Source: Halobaculum sp. MBLA0147 (GTDB lineage Archaea; Halobacteriota; Halobacteria; Halobacteriales; Haloferacaceae). Taken from it: a stretch of 64,000 bases of DNA. A program made the position numbers and the translations under genes. Shown piece after piece: positions 22,947 through 31,510 of the stretch; the first letter of the stretch is position 1; every line of letters starts with the position of its first letter. Where the stretch lies: NCBI RefSeq assembly GCF_041361345.1, contig NZ_JBGKAD010000004.1, positions 124,001 through 188,000 on the forward strand. The letters are read 5' to 3'. The notes beneath the pieces are model-generated. The model was not told the origin of the DNA. It was given only the letters and a program-made list of their open reading frames with translations, and did no database searches.

Positions 22947-23018
22947 TTTCATTTCGAAAAAGGTGTGTGGGTCCCCCGCACCACGTCAGTCTCATTTTCA
23001 TTTCGAAAAAGGTGTGTG
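22947..23018 (+). repeat. two 23-bp direct repeats containing TTTCGAAA
   Basis: TTTCATTTCGAAAAAGGTGTGTG occurs as two exact 23-bp copies, at 22947-22969 and 22996-23018, 49 bp apart. They share an inner TTTCGAAA palindrome. They are candidate iterons next to the origin. Confidence 0.65.
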
Positions 23019-23052
23019 TGCATACGCTCGCAGATTGACACCCCATCGCTAA

Positions 23053-23092
23053 GACGCCGCAGCAGGGGTGAACATCCTGCTAACCGGGCGTC
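23053..23092. terminator. two-tier hairpin between convergent genes
   Basis: An outer stem GACGCC/GGCGTC (23053-23058 and 23087-23092) encloses an inner stem AGCAGG/CCTGCT (23061-23066 and 23076-23081). Its position between the convergent zinc-ribbon and polymerase genes fits a bidirectional terminator or a structured RNA. Confidence 0.4.
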
Positions 23093-23151
23093 CCGCCTGC
23101 GGTGAAGTGCGAACGTCGAGCCCTCCGGTCCACAAGTTCGTGTGCGGGGCC

Positions 23152-25374
23152 TCAGTAGCTCGCCAGTTGCACATCATGCCCGTCTGCTAGCCGATCTTCA
23201 ATGTCCTCTACGGTGATCCCGACCGCTGACAGAACGCTCGCTACAGCACGCACCAGCCGCCGTCGGTACTCGTCGCGATCAATCGGGGCCGATCCACCCA
23301 GCTCACCCAGCAGTCTAACCGCGTCGACAGTCTGCCTCTCGTGGTCGCTGATCACGTACGCGATGTCCTGCCCTGGGTGGACATCGCGCCCGCGGTCGTG
23401 AGCGCGCTGGAGCGCCAGCACCGTCGGCGTGGCATGTGAGTACGCTTCGAACGGCTTCGATACCCGCTCAGTGATCACCAGCTCCTCGGCCGGCACGTCG
23501 CCGGCCTCGAGCCGCTCTAGCGCCGTCGCGACCCGCCGGAGCACCTCGTCGACGGCCGCGTCCGCCTCCATCATCCCGATACACTCACGTTGCACCTCAT
23601 CAATCCACGCACACGTTGAGCGCTGCCGACACTCTACCCCCCGGATCTTGTACTCGTCTTCCCCAGCTCGCTTCCCGTAGTACCGAGTCAGCGCCCCAGC
23701 CTCTCCGTCTCGCGTCGTGCAGAACGCCACCCAGTCGAATCCGCCCTCGTACTCCAGCGGGATCTCAGTCGCGATCGACACCTCCTGGGCGATCTCCGGC
23801 AGCGGCCGCTGTTCAGTGTCAGGCCGCGGCGTCACCCAGATCGAGTCGATGATCCCGTGGAGCACGCGCCACCCACCATCCTCAAGCGCCGTCTTCGCCT
23901 CCAGAAGTACGTCGCGAGCGTAGGCGTTGATCGCTTCGTGGACCTCAATCCGGCCGAACTTCGCGTGAGAGAACGCCTGGTACCCGTACGCCGTCACCAA
24001 GACCCACTTCAGCGCACTCGCGCGTCCCTCAAGCCGCGATCGCTCGCCTGCCGACACCTCCTCACTATCAAGCCGGTCCTTCAGCTGGTCGCGTTCGTCG
24101 ATCAGCGGTTCGAGCACATCGGGCAGGACGCCATCGTCTGGACACAAAGTGTACCCCAGCTCAGGCACATCACGGCCACCGTGGCACTGACATCGCACCG
24201 TTTCTGGCGAGAGGTTCTCCCGGACAATCAGATTCGGGAACATCGACCCGAAGTCGAGCTCGTGGACGTCCTCGTGGACCCCCACAGACGGCGACAATGT
24301 GAGCCCGCCGCGGTCGGCCGCCTGGAGCGTCCGCGCCGATTTGAACCCCTCTGGCCGCCACGCACGCCACTGCACAAGGACATCACGCTCCACCGCCTCC
24401 CGGATCTGCAAGGCTGTGAACACCGCGCCCGCCGACGCCCACGCGAGTTCCTCCAGCGGTTTCCCCGTTCGCTCAACGAGATCGAGACACCCCGCGAGGT
24501 TCGTCTCCTCTAGCAGGAACGAGTTCGACCGATCAATGACGACACGGCCGGGGACTGTGAACCGCGCTGGACTGTACTCGCGCTGCCCGTACGACGAATA
24601 CGTCGACGCCGCAGCAACCTCTCGTACGCCGTCACCATCCGTCGGCACGCCATCCTGACGCCCCAGAGGGAGCGTCACACCGGCCTCTGCTGCCACCGCC
24701 TCAAGCTCCCGCAACACCGCCCCACCGTCCACGACTAGCACGTCCGGGTCGCCGTCGCGAAGGATCGATGCCACGCGGCCAAGCACTTCCTCGACGCTCC
24801 CCGAGATAGTCGTCTGTCGAGCACACGCCGTCGCGATTGCATCACTCCCCGTCACGGCAGGCGACATACTGAGCGTGATCCCCGTCTCGCGATCACCAAG
24901 TGCTGTCTCGTCGACGCCGAGCGCGACAACGCGAAGCGGTCGCGACGGCGTCACGGATACCTCTGTCTCGAGTGCCACGCGGAACTGCGGGCTCAAGTCG
25001 ATATTGAACGGCCGGTACGGCCGCTGCCCTGGTGGTCCGTGGGACTCAATCCACTCCCCAACCCCCTCTGTACGATGCTCACAATCTACTGCCAATCGCA
25101 GTACTGGCTGGTCAACACAGCGATACCCCGGCTGGCGCCAAACAATAGTTGATTCTCTCACAGCTGGATGGGCTTCTGCTGCCTGTGAAAGGTCGTGAAG
25201 ATCACCAACGACCGCCGACATGTCTGGATTCCTTTGCTCTACCCCCCTACGGCTCACCGCATACACCACAGGGTCACAGTTCTCTCGAACAGTTGCTGAA
25301 GCACCGCCAGTATATTTGTCTCCGTCCACAGCCCATGCTACAGGACCATCTCGACTCCAGTCGGCAGTCAGCAT
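23152..25374 (-). CDS. family B DNA polymerase, accessory type
   Basis: ATG 25374 is preferred because GGAGGT lies nine bases upstream; an upstream ATG at 25428 is possible. Polymerase motif A (Glu-Leu-Asp-Phe-Gly-Ser-Met-Phe-Pro) is at about residues 372-380, motif B (Lys...Ala-Tyr-Gly-Tyr) at 456-465, and motif C reads His-Gly-Ile-Ile-Asp-Ser at 507-512. Motif C therefore keeps only the second of the usual two Asp residues. In well-studied family B enzymes that second Asp, with the motif A Asp, binds the catalytic metals, so activity is still possible. Standard Asp-Ile-Glu exonuclease motifs were not found, so proofreading may be lost. Such polymerases are common on haloarchaeal plasmids and viruses. 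It sits next to the origin. Confidence 0.85.
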   Translation of the reverse strand: MLTADWSRDGPVAWAVDGDKYTGGASATVRENCDPVVYAVSRRGVEQRNPDMSAVVGDLHDLSQAAEAHPAVRESTIVWRQPGYRCVDQPVLRLAVDCEHRTEGVGEWIESHGPPGQRPYRPFNIDLSPQFRVALETEVSVTPSRPLRVVALGVDETALGDRETGITLSMSPAVTGSDAIATACARQTTISGSVEEVLGRVASILRDGDPDVLVVDGGAVLRELEAVAAEAGVTLPLGRQDGVPTDGDGVREVAAASTYSSYGQREYSPARFTVPGRVVIDRSNSFLLEETNLAGCLDLVERTGKPLEELAWASAGAVFTALQIREAVERDVLVQWRAWRPEGFKSARTLQAADRGGLTLSPSVGVHEDVHELDFGSMFPNLIVRENLSPETVRCQCHGGRDVPELGYTLCPDDGVLPDVLEPLIDERDQLKDRLDSEEVSAGERSRLEGRASALKWVLVTAYGYQAFSHAKFGRIEVHEAINAYARDVLLEAKTALEDGGWRVLHGIIDSIWVTPRPDTEQRPLPEIAQEVSIATEIPLEYEGGFDWVAFCTTRDGEAGALTRYYGKRAGEDEYKIRGVECRQRSTCAWIDEVQRECIGMMEADAAVDEVLRRVATALERLEAGDVPAEELVITERVSKPFEAYSHATPTVLALQRAHDRGRDVHPGQDIAYVISDHERQTVDAVRLLGELGGSAPIDRDEYRRRLVRAVASVLSAVGITVEDIEDRLADGHDVQLASY

Positions 25375-25550
25375 TTCCGTTCGACCTCCGGCTTCCCCTC
25401 TGGCATAAGCAGAGGTTCGACCCGACATCAGAAAGTCCTGATCGGGGTCTTTCCGGGTTTCCGGGAATACAGAAACAACCAGTTACTACCCGCAGCAGTC
25501 CAGTTCAGGCTGGTTGATGGATTTCCGAATGAACGGTGAGGCCCCCAAGC

Positions 25551-28500
25551 CTAGAACGGTTGGGCACCAGTCGGAATCCCTGGCGCAGTCGGCGGCCCCA
25601 TGTCTGACCCATCATCAGACCCTGACGTGGTGTCAGACGCCCCGTCACCGGACCCTGTTCCGTCTGACCCATCCGACAGCGGTGACGTGACCTGGTCGAT
25701 CACGTCTGCCAGGTCAGCGACATCCTTCCCACCGTCTGGACCACTGTAGTCCGTCGTGTCGTCAACGCCTCCATCCCCACCATCGATCCCGTCAGAGATC
25801 CCGTCATACGGATCATCAACCTGCTTCTTCTTCACCTCGTCAGGACACCCGTCCAGATCGTTGAACCCGTTATCTGTCTCTGCCTGTGTCGGACACTTGT
25901 CGTCTCTATCGGGGATCCCGTCACTGTCCCAGTCCGTCTCTGGCTTCCCGTCGGGGGAAACGGGGTTGGGCTCGAACGAGTCTTCGTCTTCAGGAGTGAC
26001 CGGGGCCACGTCTGCCTGATCGTTTACACCGTCATCGTCTGTGTCCGGATCAGTAGCAGACGTCGGCATGAGCTCCACCTCTCGACCGTCCAGTAGCCCG
26101 TCTCCGTCAGTGTCTGCGACGTCGACTTCCGTCGGGCCATTATACTCGCGTACGTCTTTGAGTCCGTCATTGTCGATGTCAAGGTCTTTCGAGATGTCCA
26201 CCTGTCCACGGATGATCATCGCATCACCCGTGTTCTTGACATCAGTAAGTGTCGCGGTCACCGTTCGGGGCCGCGCAGAGACCGAACTCGGATCAGGGTC
26301 GATGATCCCCGTGTTTCCTGTCTGCCGGGCCACGTTTTGGAACTCAACGCTACCCCACTCCGAGGAATCGCCGCTGATCCGTACCTGCGTTGTGACGTAC
26401 GCACTTGCTGGATCATCAGAGAACGATACTGACGCAGAGGGCCGGGCTAGGACTTCTACGTCCTTTTCTAACGTCGTTCGACCATCCGGTCCATCAATAG
26501 TGACACTGACAGTCCACGTTCCAGGAGTCGGCATTGGCAGTGTCTGCGTTGGAGCTGTGCTCCCTCCAACAGAGTAGAAGCCACCACCCTCACGTTCGTA
26601 GCTCCAGTCGACGATATCGTCTGTATAGTCCAGCGCAAGGTTCGTATTCACCACAGTGAACTGTGGCGGGGTGGTCGCAGACGCCAGTACGGTGCTAGGC
26701 CCCCTCAGTTGTGCTGCTATACTGCCACCTCCTGTCCCGCCACCAGGGCCGTCACCGCCACCGTCACCAGGACCATCACCGGGATCAGGAACCGTCCCCG
26801 AACCATCGGGTACCGACACGACCGTAGTTGCAGACGCACTCTTCTGCGGGTTCCCACTGTCCTTGACAGTCACTCTGAACTTGTAAGTCCCCGGCGAGGT
26901 GAACTCAATACTCGTTTGCGGAGACCCAGGAGACGCAATGCTGACAGCCGACGCGTCGCCGCTAACCACCGACCAGCTGTAATCAACGATTGAACCATCA
27001 GGGTCGCTGGCTTGGGCTGTCAGTGTGGTTGACACACTCCCACTGTCCAACTCAGGTGTCCGGGTATCACCCGTAATTGACACTGTCGGAACCTGGTTCG
27101 TCGACTCGACAACTTTGATCGTCACTGTCTTCGATGCGGCCTTCCCCTCATTGTCAGTGACTATCAACTTGAAGGTGTACTCACCTGGATCAGAGAAGAT
27201 CAGGGGAGTAACGCCTTCATTCGGAGTGGCGATCGTCGCTGAACTCGGCCCGCTGATCAGCTGCCACTGATAGGAACTCACGGATCCGTCAGGATCATTC
27301 GAACCCGTGGCGACTGCTGTCGTCGACGCGGTTCCATCCGGACCGAGTACCACCGTCTTCCGCACACTCACACGGGGGACGGGAGCTAGATTTTCAACCC
27401 CCTCATACTCATCGTCGACGATATCACCGTAACTTGGATTCGCGGTGATGGTTTCCGAGACGGTGGTCCCAGAAGACTGATAGGTAACCTTGAATTTCGC
27501 AGATGCAACACCACCGCTGGTGTTGATTGCGTCTGTAGACCTCGCTTCAGCTGAAGCCATATCGGTCCCGTTTGTGACTACAACGAACGACCCGACGACG
27601 CCTTCAGTGTTCTCAAGGACAACCTTCCCCTCTCCAGTCCCCAGTCCAACATCAAGTGGACTGTCTTTGCCAACGATTGTTCCTTCAACAAAGTTGAACT
27701 TCAGCCCCTGTTCGACAGGCCGGGTGACGCTGTTCCCCTCATCATCTCGAATGACGATCGACCCCTGGGTTTTGTCCTCCTCAAGAGAGATCCACTCAGG
27801 CCCGCTGCGAGTGTCAAAGACAATACGCAGAGGTCGGTCGTTCTTTGCCAAGGGGAGCGAGTGAGTCCCCACAGTCAAGACAAACTCTGAGAGCTCCCCT
27901 CGCTTCGTCAGAGTGATAGCACTATCACTCCCGCCAGTCGGCATGTCAGCCGCAGTTGTAGTCAGGTTGTTGTTGAACGTCCGTACTCGATCCACCTTCT
28001 CGGTGTACGTCTCATTGACCATCCGGGTTTTTTGAACCACCTTCGTCTTAGTGACCTCTCTGTAGCCGGACTTATTGACAGTCTTTGTGACGTACTCCTC
28101 CTGATATTTCAGAATTTCAACACTCCGGCTTTGCTCCTCACAGTCATTGTGGAGGATAGTCTGCCACTCATCGCAGTCTCTTCTGTAATAGTTCACCTCA
28201 GTTTTTCTATTCGAGTTGCCTTCATCCCACGTTGTAGTGAGGTCGGATATGCTGAACCAACCATATGGGTACCCAACTCGCAAATCCTTTGATAGGCCAG
28301 CCCAATCGCGAAGGTTCCTCGCGTCCCGTTCATCGATAGATGGCCCCTTCCAGTTATTCCAGCCAGCGGGATAGTCGTAACTATACTTCCGAGTTTGCCA
28401 ACCAAGATATTTATCGGTCTTAGTCACCTCCCGAACCTGCTTCTGCTCTTGCCACGTCTGCCACTCTGTTGTAGTGTAGTTGACGGTGGCATCATACGTT

Positions 28501-29192
28501 TCCTCAACCTTTCTTGTCTTCTCCACGGTTACTTCTACTGTCTTCTTTTGGGTAAGATTGAGTGTGTTATAATCGTCTTTATCGCCGGTGAGACTCACTA
28601 CGGTTGCAGGTGACGTGTCCTCAGTAACTGGCACGACGCTCGTCGCCTGCCCAGCGCGGTCCTGCTGCTCAGAGATAGATTCGATAACAGCGAGAACCTC
28701 ACGTCGAGTCTCGTTGTCCAGAGAATTGAATGTCTCACTCTTTCGAAGAGGCGCAGCTGATTCGCCGTCAGCACGTTTTAACAGCTTTCGCACAGCCGAG
28801 CGGTTACCGACACCGTTTGGCCCGAACCGACGCCCTTCTCTGTCACCGGTCGCTTCCCCTTCGTTCAAGAACTCACGAAGGCCGGATACCTCATCCGCAA
28901 GCCCGCGGCCGGCAAAGAGCCGCGCACCTCGCGCGTTTTGCCTCTCCCTGGCATCCTCCTCGAGTTCACCATCAACGGGCTCGGAAGATCCAGTAGTCTC
29001 AGAAAGTGCCTCTGACCCTTCGATCGACTCCTTAAGCGACGACTTGATTTGATCGCTTGAACCACTTGGGCTGACGCGTTGGGTTGGCGAGGATAGCCCC
29101 GCATGTGGAATCACAGTTGCGGAGGCAACCACGAGCAACGCAACCAACACCACGCCAGCCGCTGTCGCGTTGCCGCGTCGCTCTGACATCAT
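25551..29192 (-). CDS. giant secreted surface protein with PKD and TSP3 repeats, 1213 aa
   Basis: An N-terminal hydrophobic segment (residues 12-30) serves as signal or membrane anchor. Residues 210-420 are rich in Thr, Lys and aromatic residues with repeated Val-Thr-Lys-Thr patterns. Two PKD-like Ig domains follow at about 640-820 (Ser-Asp-Pro-Asp-Gly-Ser-(Val/Ile) motifs), then a Gly/Asp linker and another Ig-like domain. Several thrombospondin type 3 calcium-binding repeats (Asp-x-Asp-x-Asp-Gly) lie at about 1030-1125, before a Gly/Ser/Asp-rich tail. No C-terminal sorting signal is visible. It is likely an extracellular stalk or adhesin. GTG/ATG choice at 29192 or 29189 is uncertain. It lies next to a pilin gene on the same strand. 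Confidence 0.8.
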   Translation of the reverse strand: MMSERRGNATAAGVVLVALLVVASATVIPHAGLSSPTQRVSPSGSSDQIKSSLKESIEGSEALSETTGSSEPVDGELEEDARERQNARGARLFAGRGLADEVSGLREFLNEGEATGDREGRRFGPNGVGNRSAVRKLLKRADGESAAPLRKSETFNSLDNETRREVLAVIESISEQQDRAGQATSVVPVTEDTSPATVVSLTGDKDDYNTLNLTQKKTVEVTVEKTRKVEETYDATVNYTTTEWQTWQEQKQVREVTKTDKYLGWQTRKYSYDYPAGWNNWKGPSIDERDARNLRDWAGLSKDLRVGYPYGWFSISDLTTTWDEGNSNRKTEVNYYRRDCDEWQTILHNDCEEQSRSVEILKYQEEYVTKTVNKSGYREVTKTKVVQKTRMVNETYTEKVDRVRTFNNNLTTTAADMPTGGSDSAITLTKRGELSEFVLTVGTHSLPLAKNDRPLRIVFDTRSGPEWISLEEDKTQGSIVIRDDEGNSVTRPVEQGLKFNFVEGTIVGKDSPLDVGLGTGEGKVVLENTEGVVGSFVVVTNGTDMASAEARSTDAINTSGGVASAKFKVTYQSSGTTVSETITANPSYGDIVDDEYEGVENLAPVPRVSVRKTVVLGPDGTASTTAVATGSNDPDGSVSSYQWQLISGPSSATIATPNEGVTPLIFSDPGEYTFKLIVTDNEGKAASKTVTIKVVESTNQVPTVSITGDTRTPELDSGSVSTTLTAQASDPDGSIVDYSWSVVSGDASAVSIASPGSPQTSIEFTSPGTYKFRVTVKDSGNPQKSASATTVVSVPDGSGTVPDPGDGPGDGGGDGPGGGTGGGSIAAQLRGPSTVLASATTPPQFTVVNTNLALDYTDDIVDWSYEREGGGFYSVGGSTAPTQTLPMPTPGTWTVSVTIDGPDGRTTLEKDVEVLARPSASVSFSDDPASAYVTTQVRISGDSSEWGSVEFQNVARQTGNTGIIDPDPSSVSARPRTVTATLTDVKNTGDAMIIRGQVDISKDLDIDNDGLKDVREYNGPTEVDVADTDGDGLLDGREVELMPTSATDPDTDDDGVNDQADVAPVTPEDEDSFEPNPVSPDGKPETDWDSDGIPDRDDKCPTQAETDNGFNDLDGCPDEVKKKQVDDPYDGISDGIDGGDGGVDDTTDYSGPDGGKDVADLADVIDQVTSPLSDGSDGTGSGDGASDTTSGSDDGSDMGPPTAPGIPTGAQPF

Positions 29193-29326
29193 TAAACCCG
29201 CCTATAACGGGGACCAATATCAAAGCTTCCATCTAGACAAACGCACACACACACTCTGACCCCCAGCCTACCAAAGAAGTCTAGCCTCGAAAGCCACATC
29301 AGCAATCCCGACGAATAGCAGTACCG

Positions 29327-29917
29327 TTACTGGACAGTGATAGTCTGTTCCCCGATGACCTCACCTGACTCGATGTGCTTAATCGTCACACGGAATTGTG
29401 ACCCACTAGCCATTGTCGAGCTGGCGTCGGAACTGCCCTCCTGGATCATCATTCGATCACCAGACGTGAACTGCGCCTGGGTGTCGTAAGACTGTCCATT
29501 CAGGACGATGGATAAACCGCCTGAACTGAAGGCACTGCCTTCTCCGGTGTTCGTGTCGATGTCACCGCTCTGTCCGGAGAACTGTGCCACAAGTGCGTTG
29601 GACTCGGGTCGGCGGATCTCGATGATGACCTCGTCCATTGCGAGATCGGCACCGCCGGTGTGGTCGATCTGGATCAGGCTCTGACCGCTGTCACCTGTCT
29701 GACCATCGGGCCCATCCGCGACAGCCAACGATGCTTGTGGAGCACTCGACGTGATGCCACCGCCAAGGCCGAACACGAAGGCACCGATCGTGCCGCCGGC
29801 AGCAACAACGATGATGATGAACACGATCACACCGACAACGTTCGAGACAGCCCTGTCGGTATCGATACAACTTGTAAGCTCGGTCCACCGGTCGTGGAGG
29901 TGTGTGCGAACGCTCAT
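29327..29917 (-). CDS. type IV pilin-like protein, 196 aa
   Basis: The N-terminus has the archaeal prepilin pattern: Asp-Arg-Ala-Val-Ser-Asn-Val-Val-Gly followed by a long uninterrupted hydrophobic helix (about residues 26-52). A beta-rich extracellular domain of about 130 residues follows. It should be cleaved by the prepilin peptidase PibD and assembled or anchored as a pilus subunit. The ATG at 29917 gives the usual short basic leader. It is separated from the main pilin row (50072-53752) by 20 kb and may be a major or alternative subunit for the same machine. Confidence 0.85.
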   Translation of the reverse strand: MSVRTHLHDRWTELTSCIDTDRAVSNVVGVIVFIIIVVAAGGTIGAFVFGLGGGITSSAPQASLAVADGPDGQTGDSGQSLIQIDHTGGADLAMDEVIIEIRRPESNALVAQFSGQSGDIDTNTGEGSAFSSGGLSIVLNGQSYDTQAQFTSGDRMMIQEGSSDASSTMASGSQFRVTIKHIESGEVIGEQTITVQ

Positions 29918-29942
29918 AGCTCTCTGTGAATCCCGGAGACAT

Positions 29943-30007
29943 CGAAGGATTGATTGGACAATCCTTCGGTTCCACACATGGGGATAACGGTGCCAGCCGT
30001 GGCACCG
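29943..30007. promoter_or_regulatory. two tandem hairpins upstream of the pilin gene
   Basis: CGAAGGATTG/CAATCCTTCG (29943-29952 and 29959-29968, six-base loop) and CGGTGCCA/TGGCACCG (29988-29995 and 30000-30007, four-base loop) are perfect dyads. They lie in the divergent region between the pilin gene and the membrane protein gene at 30174. They may control pilin mRNA or bind regulators. Confidence 0.55.
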
Positions 30008-30173
30008 AGGCGCTCCCCTGTGAGGGATTCTCCGGGTTACATACGTGTGCTATCCGATTCCTCAAAAGCCTAGCGACTTACCGTCGCAACTGCAGTGTTC
30101 TCTCACATGATGGTGGTGTGTGGGTCAGCCACGCGGAAGTTTAAGTGCGGAGCGCAAGTACGAGGGGTGCAAA

Positions 30174-31070
30174 ATGACAGGCCTCCCCGATAGAGAGTAT
30201 ATGCAGCGGACCGACGACGAGTTTGAGTATGATACGCGCACGCTCGTCGACACCGCCCCAGAGACGCTCGACCGAGTTGCTGATCAGAAGAACTCACAGC
30301 AGAGCCGGAGGGGGCGGGAGTCGTATGAGGGTGCTCTCTCGGCTGGCACCGCCTCGTCAACGGCCTCAACCAGCACGGACCCGGCTTCGAACTCGTCACC
30401 AGAGTCTCCTGTGGCTGTCCCAGGATGGGCAGCTGGGTTATCGGTGGCTGATCTGGTCAGTGTCGTTGCCAGCCGCGCGCGAATCCTCAAAATACTCGTC
30501 ATCCTTGCGGCGTCACTTGCGACGTCGTTTCTCATGCTTCCACGCGTCCTGTACTGGGGCTTCCTCGCACTCAGCATCAAGGGTGCTGCTGTCCGCCGCC
30601 GACCAGCGAGTCCCCTCGATAGCCCTTTCGTGATGCTCAAAGCCGGCGCTTCATTCCTCATGAAGACTGCTGGCTGGCTCATCGTCGCCGGGTTCATCGG
30701 CTTCGTCGCCGCCGGACTGGTTGGTACCGTGTCCACGCTCGGGGGCTTCGTTGTATTCGGCGGGGCCGTGCTCGTCACTGCCTACGTCACACCAGCGATC
30801 CTCGTTCGCCAAATCAGAACCGGGTCGATGGCAGAGGCAGTTGGACGCGACACGCTCACAGCGATCCGGAGCCGATCGTACTTCCTGACGTGGGTCGCCG
30901 CTGCACCGCTCCAGCTGGCGGTGTTCGGCCTGAACGCAGTTGGCTACATTCCAGTGATCGGATTCATTGGGACGCTGATCTTCCCAATCACAGCGCTCTG
31001 TCAGGCAGTGATCGCAACCGCGTTCGCGCTCAAGACACCGGGACTGGCATCAGAGTTCGCCAGTCTGTGA
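30174..31070 (+). CDS. polytopic membrane protein, DUF4013-like, 298 aa
   Basis: A disordered Ser/Thr/Asp-rich N-terminus (about 90 residues) precedes about six hydrophobic helices between residues 105 and 290, with a repeated Gly-Phe-Ile-Gly motif. The overall pattern resembles DUF4013-type haloarchaeal membrane proteins, but I am not certain. ATG 30174 follows GAGGGGTG at a suitable distance. It starts the rightward gene series leading to the helicase. Its role is unknown; it could be a membrane scaffold of the surface apparatus. Confidence 0.6.
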   Translation: MTGLPDREYMQRTDDEFEYDTRTLVDTAPETLDRVADQKNSQQSRRGRESYEGALSAGTASSTASTSTDPASNSSPESPVAVPGWAAGLSVADLVSVVASRARILKILVILAASLATSFLMLPRVLYWGFLALSIKGAAVRRRPASPLDSPFVMLKAGASFLMKTAGWLIVAGFIGFVAAGLVGTVSTLGGFVVFGGAVLVTAYVTPAILVRQIRTGSMAEAVGRDTLTAIRSRSYFLTWVAAAPLQLAVFGLNAVGYIPVIGFIGTLIFPITALCQAVIATAFALKTPGLASEFASL

Positions 31071-31116
31071 TTCCCATACCTAGTTCGTCACCACCACTTC
31101 CCATCCTTCACGACCG

Positions 31117-31467
31117 ATGACCGACTCACCACGTACACAACTCCGACTCGACGAATCATTCACCTCACACAGTGACGCACCCGAACGAGTTCATGATGAT
31201 CGCATCCAGCCGTCGGACTCTGTACCGACCACGTCAACCGACACGCAGCCCCACGAGACACCGTGCACCGGATGTGCACGCACCATCACGAGCATCAGTA
31301 CACGCTCCGTGTGTCTCGTCTGCACGCTGTTGATCGCGAGACTCGACCTCGCACGGGGCGAGTTTCAGCAGGGCCAGCTTGTCGAGCACTGCCTCACAAC
31401 GTACGGCCGTGAACACGTCGAAACCGTCCTCGAAGATGCTACCGCACTGACCAAGCAGGAAAGCTAA
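31117..31467 (+). CDS. small zinc-ribbon protein, 116 aa
   Basis: A disordered N-terminus of 45 residues is followed by Cys-x2-Cys...Cys-x2-Cys (about 50-69), then a helical C-terminus with a Leu-Glu-Asp-Ala-Thr segment. It lies 46 bp after the membrane protein gene and 43 bp before the helicase gene, in the same direction, so it is probably co-transcribed with them. Function unknown. Confidence 0.6.
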   Translation: MTDSPRTQLRLDESFTSHSDAPERVHDDRIQPSDSVPTTSTDTQPHETPCTGCARTITSISTRSVCLVCTLLIARLDLARGEFQQGQLVEHCLTTYGREHVETVLEDATALTKQES

Positions 31468-31510
31468 ATCCCCACCAGAAATACACTGACACACGCTCTC
31501 ACCCAGACAT

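Larger units (their letters stand above)
22839..23151. other. gap with repeats and a hairpin between convergent genes
   Basis: This 313-bp region has no credible gene. It contains a CGAGTGT/ACACTCG dyad, two 23-bp direct repeats and a two-stem hairpin, each listed separately. Confidence 0.5.

Noticed and set aside
23857-24513. 218-codon frame opposite the DNA polymerase
   Set aside because: It is antisense to clear polymerase motifs and has shadow-frame composition.
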